This document shows positions 1 through 5,551 of a stretch of DNA of 7,181 nt, in pieces (the first letter of the stretch is position 1; the number at the start of each line of letters is the position of its first letter). The DNA lies in contig PUMS01000387.1 in NCBI GenBank assembly GCA_003551485.1, forward strand, positions 1 to 7,181, in the 5' to 3' direction. The position numbers were made by a program, and so were the translations under genes. The stretch is from Phycisphaeraceae bacterium. GTDB lineage: Bacteria; Planctomycetota; Phycisphaerae; Phycisphaerales; Phycisphaeraceae. The notes beneath the pieces were generated by a model. The model worked only from the letters and a program-made list of their open reading frames with translations, was not told where the DNA came from and did no database searches.

Positions 1-69
1 CCATCACGGGGCCGGGCCCATTGTAACGGCAAGCCCCGCCTGCCCCGCGCCGCCCGTACCATTAAGCGC

Positions 70-1089
70 ATGACCCATCCGCAACCGCCCAGCCCCATCG
101 TCATCCTCGGCCCCACCGCCGGTGGCAAGAGCGAACTGGCGGTGGCCCTGGCCGAGCGGTGCACGCGGCTCGACGGCCGCGCGGGGGAGGTGCTCAGTGC
201 CGATTCGATGCAGGTCTATCGCCACATGGACGCCGGCACGGCCAAGCCGCCGCCCGCCCTTCGCCGCCGCGCGGTTCACCACCTGATCGACTGCGTCGAA
301 CCCACGCAGCGCTTCACCGTCCACGACTGGCTGAGCCTGGCCGATGCCCGGATCGAGCAACTGCGGGCCGGGGGGGCGCGGCCGATCATCGTGGGCGGGA
401 CCAACCTCTATCTCAAGGCCCTGCTCGAGGGCATGTTCGCCGGCCCCCCGGCCGACCCGGCCTACCGCCGCGAACTGGCCGCCCTGCCGGTCGAGGACCT
501 TCACGCCCGCCTTGGCGCCGTCGATCCGGCCGCGGCCGAGCGCATCCACCGCAACGACCGAAAGCGCCTCACCCGTGCACTCGAGGTTCATCGCGCCACC
601 GGCGCCGCCATCAGCAGCCTTCAGCAACAGTGGCAGGACCCGGCCCCTGCGCCCGGCGATGGCCTCCGCTACCGCCACGACCCGATCCTCATCGGCCTTG
701 CCTGGCCGCCGGCGCTGATTAACCAGCGGATCAACCAACGCGTCCGTCGCATGTTCCACCCCGAGCCCGGCGACTGGCCCGGCGAAAGCCTGCCCGATGA
801 GACCGCCCGTCTCGATGCGGCCGGCGTGCTGGGCCCCCAGGCCCGCGAGGCCCTGGGCTACAAGCAGGTGCTTGGGGCGCTGGCCGGTCGATGGACCATG
901 GCCGAGGCCCAGGAGCAGACCCGCATCCAGACCCGGCGCTTCGCCAAGCAGCAGCGCACCTGGCTTCGCCGCTTCCAAGGCGTTCACTGGATCGACGCTG
1001 CTCGGGGCGACGCCGCCACCCACCTGGAAGACGCCCTGCGGGCCATCGAGGCCGCCCGTGAACGCGGGCGCGCGAAGACGGGCCCGTAG
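70..1089 (+). CDS. miaA: tRNA dimethylallyltransferase (MiaA)
   Basis: This 339-residue cytoplasmic enzyme transfers the dimethylallyl group from DMAPP to N6 of adenosine 37 in tRNAs that read codons starting with U. It is the first step towards the ms2i6A modification. Visible motifs in order are the P-loop GPTAGGKS (14-21), the DSMQVYRHMDAGTAKP block (45-60) with the family's catalytic Asp as D45, HHLID (70-74), GGTNLYLKAL (109-118), RNDRKRLTRALEV (161-173), ALGYKQVL (261-268) and TRRFAKQQRTWLRR (288-301). The length is normal for the family and both ends are intact. The ATG at 70 sits just before the P-loop strand, and no Shine-Dalgarno sequence is visible upstream. The frame stays open to the window edge but offers no better start. 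The next gene on this strand begins 290 bp downstream. Identification is secure from the motifs. Confidence 0.97.
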   Translation: MTHPQPPSPIVILGPTAGGKSELAVALAERCTRLDGRAGEVLSADSMQVYRHMDAGTAKPPPALRRRAVHHLIDCVEPTQRFTVHDWLSLADARIEQLRAGGARPIIVGGTNLYLKALLEGMFAGPPADPAYRRELAALPVEDLHARLGAVDPAAAERIHRNDRKRLTRALEVHRATGAAISSLQQQWQDPAPAPGDGLRYRHDPILIGLAWPPALINQRINQRVRRMFHPEPGDWPGESLPDETARLDAAGVLGPQAREALGYKQVLGALAGRWTMAEAQEQTRIQTRRFAKQQRTWLRRFQGVHWIDAARGDAATHLEDALRAIEAARERGRAKTGP

Positions 1090-1147
1090 AGTCCAATGCG
1101 CAAGCTGCTTGTGATGCAGGTGTTGTAGTACACGTGCCGCGGCGGCG

Positions 1148-1165
1148 TCGGGCCGGGTGGCCCGA
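1148..1165 (+). terminator. GC hairpin downstream of miaA, weak terminator candidate
   Basis: TCGGGCC (1148-1154) and GGCCCGA (1159-1165) form a perfect 7-bp stem with loop GGGT, 58 bp after the miaA stop. A T-rich stretch appears only from about 1182, so this is not a canonical intrinsic terminator. It may still be an mRNA 3' end or a processing structure. Confidence 0.3.
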
Positions 1166-1173
1166 GGGGCACA

Positions 1174-1198
1174 TGTTAAGATATTTTAATCGTTAATT
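1174..1198. promoter_or_regulatory. AT-rich island with imperfect inverted repeat
   Basis: This 25-bp AT-rich stretch stands out in a strongly GC-rich window. It contains TTAAGATATTTTAA (1176-1189), which is palindromic except for one mismatched position in each arm. The short near-direct repeats TTAATCG and TTAATTCG follow. It could be an UP-like element, a duplex-melting site or a protein-binding site. The function is not determinable from sequence alone. Confidence 0.25.
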
Positions 1199-1323
1199 CG
1201 CCATCCAGGCACGCAATGATGGGCCCGATGCGCCCGCAGCCGGTGAGCCGAGGCCGGACCAGACAAGTAACTCTTTGACCCCGCCCGATTTGGACCACCG
1301 TAGGCCGCGCCGAAACAGCACGC

Positions 1324-1329
1324 TATAAT
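1324..1329 (+). promoter_or_regulatory. -10 box (TATAAT) for the 256-aa gene
   Basis: A perfect sigma70-type TATAAT lies 50 bp before the start codon at 1380. That would give a 5' leader of about 45 nt. At a 16-18 bp spacer the -35 position reads TAGGCC-like sequence, which is a poor match, and there is no extended -10 TG. A TTGACC at 1275-1280 is too far upstream to pair with it. The box itself is clear, but promoter strength or activator need is unknown. Confidence 0.5.
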
Positions 1330-1379
1330 GTCCCGAACCCGACGGGGCGCGGATCGGACGACACTGCGAGAGATAGACC

Positions 1380-2150
1380 ATGCCCACGAGCTACGGCGCC
1401 CTATGCACCGATTTCTACGTCAACCAGAAGCTGGCGCTGAAGCTGGATCTGCCCGGTGAGCGGGAGACGATCCTTCATCTGTTCGACCGCATCCGACGCA
1501 GCGAACCCGCCATGGAGCGCTTCCGGCGCTTCGACGATGAGTTGGCCCTGGAATCCAGCCGGCGCGAGGCCGAGTACAAGTGGCTGGCCCTGCGCCGCAC
1601 CAGCATCCGCACCGGCCACGTCAACCCGCAGTCCATGGAGCAGGCCTACCGCTTCCATCGCCTGGTGCTGGAGGTCTGCCCTTTCCACCTGACCATCAGC
1701 CCGCTGGACGTGGATTATCTCGAGCTGCTTTTCGGCTTCGACCTCGAGTGCGCCGGCAACCACGATGAAGTGGTCTACGATGCCCTGATGGGCCAGTCGC
1801 CCTTGGGCAAGTTGCTTCGCCTGCCTCAGGCCTTCCGCGGGGTCGAAGGAGCCAAGATCATCGACGTGCAGCCGGTGTTCGGCATGCAGCTCAGCCCCGG
1901 CGGCGAGTTGCAGGCCTTCTTCGAGGTCAAGACCCGCCAGCGCGGCCGGCGGGGCAACGCCCGGCGCTACCGCAACGAGCCGATCAGCATCTTCCTCACC
2001 ATCCGACGCTACGGTCCCATCAGCGACATCAAGGACCTCGGCCAGGATTTCAACCAGCTCAAGGACTGCGCTGAACTGCTGGCCACCGAACGCCTCGTGC
2101 CCGACCTGCTGACCCCCATCGCCCGCCACATCACCAGCGGCAGCGCGTAG
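1380..2150 (+). CDS. Conserved-looking protein of unknown function, 256 aa
   Basis: I do not recognise a named family. The 256-residue product has no signal peptide, membrane segment, repeats or obvious catalytic motif, so it is probably a soluble cytoplasmic protein. The N-terminal half is helical and charged (ERETILHLFDRIRR at 27-40, then an Arg/Glu-rich stretch to about 78). The middle is hydrophobic and aromatic (YLELLFGFDLECAG, 113-126), and an acidic NHDEVVYDALMG segment follows at 127-138. A basic patch RQRGRRGNARRYR (186-198) sits between two beta-like strands, FFEVK and SIFLTIRRYG. The ATG at 1380 has a modest GAGAGA ribosome-binding-like sequence at 1368-1373 and a TATAAT box about 50 bp upstream. 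Codon use looks like that of its neighbours. The sequence has the compact, low-repeat character of a conserved protein, and I suspect it is restricted to Planctomycetota. That is an impression, not a search result. Confidence 0.85.
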   Translation: MPTSYGALCTDFYVNQKLALKLDLPGERETILHLFDRIRRSEPAMERFRRFDDELALESSRREAEYKWLALRRTSIRTGHVNPQSMEQAYRFHRLVLEVCPFHLTISPLDVDYLELLFGFDLECAGNHDEVVYDALMGQSPLGKLLRLPQAFRGVEGAKIIDVQPVFGMQLSPGGELQAFFEVKTRQRGRRGNARRYRNEPISIFLTIRRYGPISDIKDLGQDFNQLKDCAELLATERLVPDLLTPIARHITSGSA

Positions 2151-2153
2151 GCA

Positions 2154-2198
2154 GGGCCCCCGGGTCGGGCCCCACGGCGCCATTGCCCGCCCGGCGGG
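2154..2198. terminator. Two GC hairpins in the convergent spacer
   Basis: Between the stops of the 256-aa gene (2150) and the iduronidase-like gene (2245) lie two short inverted repeats. One is GGGCCC (2154-2159) with GGGCCC (2167-2172) and a 7-nt loop. The other is CCCGC (2186-2190) with GCGGG (2194-2198) and a 3-nt loop. They could serve both converging transcripts. Neither has a T-tract on either strand, so classical intrinsic termination is not supported. Confidence 0.3.
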
Positions 2199-2244
2199 GT
2201 ACAAGGGCGTTCGGACCAACGTGCCGAGTCGCTTCCCCCCAACC

Positions 2245-4029
2245 CTACTCGATGTGGACCGGTTCGGACGGTTCGCCGCTGCGGCCCCACTGGTCCACGG
2301 CGCGGATGCGGTAGATGCCGCGGACATCGTCGCCCACGTGCAGGTAGCCGGTGCAGAGGATGTCGGGGCCGTTGACCCGCTGGGGCGGGACATCCGGGTC
2401 CTCTGTGCGGAGCACCTCGTAGGTGTGCAGGGCGCGGCTGCCTTCATCGTGCCAGCGCAGCATGAGCTGGGTCTGGCCGGTCAGGCCGTTGTACCGCCGC
2501 GCCCGCAGCCCGTGGACGGGACCAGGGGGTGAGGCGGGCTTCTTCGTCAGCAGGATGAGGCTCACAGCCGGCAGGGGCAGGTCGAGGTTGAGCGTGAGCC
2601 GGCCGCCGCTGATCTGCGCCGGCCGCGGGCCATCAATCAGCGCCAGTTCCTGTTCGTTGCGCATCGCGGCGAACAACTCGGCGTGCTCGTGGCCCACGTG
2701 CTGAGCCCACAGCCGCCGCCCCGCCGTCCACAGGCGGTAGGGGTTGGTGTGTTCTTCATCGATGCGGTAGTGCATCAGTGCTGCTTCATCGAAGGGCAGG
2801 CCCTCAATGGCCAGGTCGATGCTCTGATTGCCGCTGCTCATGATGCGGTCGCGGCCGTGGTAGATGAGGATGGCGACCTGTTCATCGCCCCGGCGCGTGG
2901 CCAGCAGGCCCAGGTCGGCATAGAGGACCGGTTCGCCGCGGACGGCGAGGCGCTGATCGCCCAGCAGGGCGAGCATGGTCATGATGTTGTGTGCCGGCTT
3001 CTTGATCTGCTCGAAGCGGCCATATTTGCGTGGCCCATCGCCGCCGTAGCGGGCCAGGTGCGTGCGCTGGCCCCAGAAGCCGAGGAAGCCGTTGTCGTTG
3101 CTCAATAGCTCGTATCGCACGCCGAGCTGATCGACCATTCGGCGCAGGTGATCGTTGACCGTGCGTGCGATCAGCGCAGCGTAGTAGGGCCGGCCGCGCC
3201 ACGAGTGGGTCTGGCTCCAGCCGATCTGCGGGTCGCACTCGTTGTTCATGATGGGCACATCGGCCAGGGCGGGGTGGTTTTTGCGGAGGTGCTCGACCAG
3301 CGCCACCTCGCGCTCGACCACGCCGCGCATGTCCGGGTCGATCTCCTCGAGGCTGCTTTCCGCGCCCTTTTCGTGCACGGAGATGAAGTCCACGCGCGGC
3401 CGGTCGCCGGTGAAGTAGTCGCTGCCGCCGTCGAGGTGGCGCAGCAGGCTCAGCAGCCGCTCGCTCATGTGCGTGGCGGTGCCCGGCCCGCCGAAGCGCA
3501 GCTTCGCATCGGCATCGCGCAGGCCGTTGGAGCAGGCATCGTAGTAGATGTGGAAGGCGCGGTCGGACTGCTTCCACCAGCCATGGTCGGGCTCGTTCCA
3601 GGTCTCGAAGTACCAGCTTCGCACCTCATCCAGGCCGTAGCGGTCGATGCAGTGCAGCGCCAGTTCGCGGATGAACCGTCGCCAGCCCTGGGCCTGGCGG
3701 TCTTCTTCAAAGTTGTCGAAGTAGCCGCCGGGGTTGCCCATCAGCTCGAAGAAGGGCTTGAGCCCCTCGGCGTGCAGGGCGTCGAGCCCGGCATCGAGCA
3801 GCGACCAGTCGATGTCCGGCCGTTCATCGTAGAACCCTGCGCCGCGCACCAGTTCCAGCAGGAAATGAATCCGGGCATACTTCACGCCCCCGAACGGCAC
3901 CGAGCCGAGGTAGGCAAGCTGCTGGCGCATGTCCTCATCCAGCAGCAGCGAGGCGGGGGTGAAGCCGGTCGAGCACCAGAAGTGCTCCAGCGGCCCGGTT
4001 GCGGTGGCGGCATCGACCGTCAGTTCCAT
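2245..4029 (-). CDS. GH39 glycoside hydrolase, alpha-L-iduronidase-like
   Basis: This 594-residue GH39 protein resembles animal alpha-L-iduronidase (IDUA) from end to end. The N-terminus matches the mature human N-terminus (VDAATATGPLEHFWCSTGF here). A TIM barrel spans about 15-350, a beta-sandwich about 355-497 and a fibronectin-III-like domain about 500-594. The acid/base Glu is E146 in FETWNEPDH (human E182) and the nucleophile is E264 in NNECDPQIGWS (human E299). Substrate-binding residues also align: H55, H219, K221, G270-W271, D312 and R322 match human H91, H262, K264, G305-W306, D349 and R363. IDUA is a retaining hydrolase that removes non-reducing terminal alpha-L-iduronate. No signal peptide is present, so the protein is probably cytoplasmic and acts on imported oligosaccharides. 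The ATG at 4029 fits the homology, but there is no clear Shine-Dalgarno. The gene lies 77 bp after the dehydrogenase gene, probably in the same transcript. The GH39 family call is firm; exact substrate specificity is inferred. Human numbering is from memory. Confidence 0.9.
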   Translation of the reverse strand: MELTVDAATATGPLEHFWCSTGFTPASLLLDEDMRQQLAYLGSVPFGGVKYARIHFLLELVRGAGFYDERPDIDWSLLDAGLDALHAEGLKPFFELMGNPGGYFDNFEEDRQAQGWRRFIRELALHCIDRYGLDEVRSWYFETWNEPDHGWWKQSDRAFHIYYDACSNGLRDADAKLRFGGPGTATHMSERLLSLLRHLDGGSDYFTGDRPRVDFISVHEKGAESSLEEIDPDMRGVVEREVALVEHLRKNHPALADVPIMNNECDPQIGWSQTHSWRGRPYYAALIARTVNDHLRRMVDQLGVRYELLSNDNGFLGFWGQRTHLARYGGDGPRKYGRFEQIKKPAHNIMTMLALLGDQRLAVRGEPVLYADLGLLATRRGDEQVAILIYHGRDRIMSSGNQSIDLAIEGLPFDEAALMHYRIDEEHTNPYRLWTAGRRLWAQHVGHEHAELFAAMRNEQELALIDGPRPAQISGGRLTLNLDLPLPAVSLILLTKKPASPPGPVHGLRARRYNGLTGQTQLMLRWHDEGSRALHTYEVLRTEDPDVPPQRVNGPDILCTGYLHVGDDVRGIYRIRAVDQWGRSGEPSEPVHIE

Positions 4030-4060
4030 GGTGGCTTTCGTGGTACGGGGGTGAAGGATA

Positions 4061-4095
4061 GGGGGGATGAGGGGGGGACACGGGACGGATGGGGG
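4061..4095 (+). repeat. G-run tract / putative G-quadruplex in the operon spacer
   Basis: Four G-runs of 6, 7, 3 and 5 with loops of 4, 4 and 6 nt fit the canonical G-quadruplex pattern. The tract fills most of the 77-bp gap between the dehydrogenase stop (4107) and the hydrolase start (4029). The G-rich strand is the template for the leftward genes, so the mRNA here is C-rich and G-poor, as in Rho-utilisation sites. Either feature could modulate expression of the downstream gene. The pattern is visible; any function is inferred. Confidence 0.5.
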
Positions 4096-4106
4096 CGGCG
4101 GCCCGC

Positions 4107-5141
4107 CTACCCGGCCTTCTCGCAGTCGATCATCACGTGGATGGCGTCGCTGCTTTTGTCGTTGCGCAGCCGGAAGGCCTCATCGACCTGCTCGAGGGGG
4201 AAGGTGTGGGTGACCATCTCGGCGGTGTTGACCAGGCCATCGAGCACCATCTGCACCGACTCCTGGAAGAACCGCCGCATGTCGATGTCCCGGCGCGGCT
4301 CGGTCGAGTAAATCTCGACGCGGCGGCGGTGGACCTTGAAGAAGTCGAACGGCTGATTGCACACGCCGATGCAGCCGTACATCACGATCCGCGCGCCCAG
4401 CCGGCAGCAGTCCAGGGCATCGACCATGCCATCGCCCTCCAGCAGGCAGGGGACGACCACGTCGAAGCCGTCGGGAAAGTCCTCGCCCACCACGTCCATC
4501 GTCGGCGTGTCGGGGGTGGGGACCCTGTAGGTGTGGGTGGCGCCGTACTTGCGCGCCAGCTCGAGGTTGCGGTCCTTGAGGTCGGTCACCACCAGCGCGG
4601 CGGGGCTGTAGAGCCGCAGCACCTGCGTCAGCACCAGGCCGCTGACGCCCTGGCCGGTGACCAGCACGGTGGTGTTGGGGCGGATGTTGGCAAGCTCGGC
4701 GGTGTGGATCACACCGGGCAGGACCTCGATGAGGCTGGTTTCCTTGAGGGGGAACTGCGGCGGCATGACCTTGACGTTGAAAGGCGTGCACACGATGTAT
4801 TCGGCGAACGCCCCCCAGACGTAGCGGCAGGTGACCTTGTCGCCCTCCTTCACACCGATGACGTTGGGCCCCACCCGGTCGATCACGCCGGCGACCTCGT
4901 GGCCGAGGCGCATGGGCGTGGAGATGAACTCCGGCCGCCGCGTGCCGCGGTAGGTCTCCAGGTCGCTGCCGCAGATGCCCACCCACTTGACCCTCACGCG
5001 GATTTCGCCATCTCCGGGCTCGGGGATGCGGGCGTGGGCCATCTCGATGCGCCCCGGCTCGCGCAGCACCGCCACGCGCTGGGCCTGGGGGTGATCGGGC
5101 TCGACCAACTCGAGCTCGGCCATCTGCATTGTCGTCGCCAT
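4107..5141 (-). CDS. Zn-dependent MDR alcohol/polyol dehydrogenase (COG1063-like)
   Basis: This 344-residue medium-chain dehydrogenase/reductase belongs to the threonine/sorbitol dehydrogenase-like group. Such enzymes oxidise a secondary alcohol of a sugar, polyol or amino acid with NAD(P)+ in the cytoplasm. The catalytic zinc ligands appear to be C57 (GICGSD, 55-60), H81 with E82 (GHE, 80-82) and probably E139 (LIEVLPG). The Rossmann loop is GQGVSG (163-168). Acidic D187 at the end of the second strand (VVTDLKD) suggests NAD+ over NADP+. The structural-zinc lobe with its four closely spaced cysteines, normally after the GDKV motif, is missing: GDKV at 100-103 runs straight into TCRYVWGAFAEYIV. 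The ATG at 5141 has a good AAAGGA Shine-Dalgarno 8 nt upstream. The gene is first in a probable two-gene unit with the iduronidase-like gene. The substrate cannot be named; a uronate, sugar acid or polyol is plausible from context only. Confidence 0.9.
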   Translation of the reverse strand: MATTMQMAELELVEPDHPQAQRVAVLREPGRIEMAHARIPEPGDGEIRVRVKWVGICGSDLETYRGTRRPEFISTPMRLGHEVAGVIDRVGPNVIGVKEGDKVTCRYVWGAFAEYIVCTPFNVKVMPPQFPLKETSLIEVLPGVIHTAELANIRPNTTVLVTGQGVSGLVLTQVLRLYSPAALVVTDLKDRNLELARKYGATHTYRVPTPDTPTMDVVGEDFPDGFDVVVPCLLEGDGMVDALDCCRLGARIVMYGCIGVCNQPFDFFKVHRRRVEIYSTEPRRDIDMRRFFQESVQMVLDGLVNTAEMVTHTFPLEQVDEAFRLRNDKSSDAIHVMIDCEKAG

Positions 5142-5149
5142 GGTCGATG

Positions 5150-5155
5150 TCCTTT
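5150..5155 (-). promoter_or_regulatory. Shine-Dalgarno site of the dehydrogenase
   Basis: Read on the minus strand, AAAGGA lies 8 nt before the ATG at 5141. It supports that start over internal methionines at residues 5 and 7. Confidence 0.7.
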
Positions 5156-5173
5156 CATAGGGGCGGGCCGGCC

Positions 5174-5179
5174 ATCATA
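5174..5179 (-). promoter_or_regulatory. Leftward -10 box candidate (TATGAT)
   Basis: On the minus strand, TATGAT matches five of six positions of the TATAAT consensus. It lies 32 bp before the dehydrogenase start, implying a leader of about 25 nt that would include the Shine-Dalgarno site. No good -35 hexamer is found at a 16-18 bp spacing (the 17-bp position reads CCGCAC), so activator-assisted initiation is possible. Confidence 0.4.
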
Positions 5180-5181
5180 TC

Positions 5182-5193
5182 CCGCCTTGGCGG
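5182..5193. promoter_or_regulatory. Inverted repeat CCGCC-TT-GGCGG, operator candidate
   Basis: A perfect 5-2-5 inverted repeat sits just upstream of the leftward TATGAT box, where the -35/-10 spacer would be. That is a typical position for a repressor or MerR-type activator site. In such GC-rich DNA short repeats of this kind also arise by chance. Confidence 0.3.
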
Positions 5194-5248
5194 TGGGTGC
5201 GGGGCCGGGGGCGGGTCGTCCCTCCGGGGGTGGCAGGACATCCAGCCC

Positions 5249-5266
5249 GACGCATCGGGATGCGTC
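5249..5266. promoter_or_regulatory. 8-2-8 inverted repeat in the divergent region, operator candidate
   Basis: GACGCATC (5249-5256) and GATGCGTC (5259-5266) are exact reverse complements separated by GG. The repeat lies about 108 bp before the leftward dehydrogenase and 286 bp before the rightward symporter, so one regulator could serve both. A longer, mutually exclusive fold is also possible: TGGC (5231-5234) and AGGAC (5235-5239) pair with GCCA (5272-5275) and GTCCT (5264-5268), enclosing CCCGA/TCGGG (5246-5250 and 5255-5259). Confidence 0.4.
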
Positions 5267-5536
5267 CTGGTGCCACTGGGTGGTTGACGTTCAGTGCCCC
5301 TGGCGTGGGTTGCGTGGAGCGGTGGACAAGACAATGGTGGCTTCCCGGCGCGTGGGCTGCTGCAATGGACCGCCGATGGAGGCGCTGGCGCTGGGCGCCT
5401 GGGCGGTGATGGCATAACATGCCCGGTTGAATCGCGATGCGTTGCGCCAGCGTTGCCCGCCTCGTCCCGCTCCGCGGGCCTTGTCCGTGCCGAGGCCGGT
5501 GCCACGATGCAGCGCGGGCGCGGCAGGTGAGCCGTC

Positions 5537-5541
5537 AGGAG
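5537..5541 (+). promoter_or_regulatory. Shine-Dalgarno site of the symporter gene
   Basis: AGGAG lies 10 nt before the ATG at 5552. It supports that start codon, which gives a short hydrophilic N-terminus before the first membrane helix. Confidence 0.65.
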
Positions 5542-5551
5542 CCGATCGCCG

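Larger units (their letters stand above)
5142..5551. other. Divergent intergenic region, 410 bp, no gene
   Basis: I see no convincing coding sequence here. The open frames on both strands are low-complexity (Arg, Pro, Gly and Ala rich), overlap each other and lack recognisable motifs. The left third holds the leftward promoter, Shine-Dalgarno and two inverted repeats listed separately. The right part has an ATCGCGAT palindrome (5431-5438) and two GCGTTGC heptamers starting at 5439 and 5450, one helical turn apart. The Shine-Dalgarno of the symporter gene closes the region. No convincing rightward promoter was found: a TTGACG at 5284-5289 has no matching -10. Confidence 0.6.

Noticed and set aside
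2..73. Possible end of an upstream gene overlapping the miaA start (ATGA at 70-73)
   Set aside because: One frame is open from the window edge to TGA at 71-73, but only 23 codons are visible and they are Pro/Ala-rich. Another frame stops at 24-26. Neither can be identified.
4..1023. Long minus-strand open frame opposite miaA (339 codons)
   Set aside because: It is rich in Gly, Ala, Leu and Val with no motifs and lies entirely opposite a certain gene. Such antisense frames are expected in GC-rich DNA.
1401..2447. 348-codon minus-strand open frame over the 256-aa gene
   Set aside because: It spans the convergent boundary and overlaps the end of the hydrolase in another frame. Its product is Ala/Gly-rich with no motif, and the plus-strand gene has a promoter box and better composition.
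2245..4029. Annotating the GH39 protein as a beta-xylosidase
   Set aside because: The residues that recognise the iduronate carboxylate in IDUA and the IDUA-type C-terminal fibronectin-like domain are present, so the iduronidase-like label fits better.
5284..5289. TTGACG as a -35 box for the symporter
   Set aside because: At 16-18 bp downstream the sequence is G-rich with no TATAAT-like hexamer.
3148..5417. Long plus-strand open frames opposite the hydrolase and dehydrogenase genes (387 and 442 codons)
   Set aside because: They are antisense to two proteins with clear family motifs and show low-complexity, His/Val/Gly-rich products with no recognisable domain.
5294..5530. Small plus-strand open frame in the divergent region (78 codons)
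   Set aside because: There is no Shine-Dalgarno, and it overlaps other equally open frames in both directions. The Gly/Ala/Arg-rich product shows no motif.
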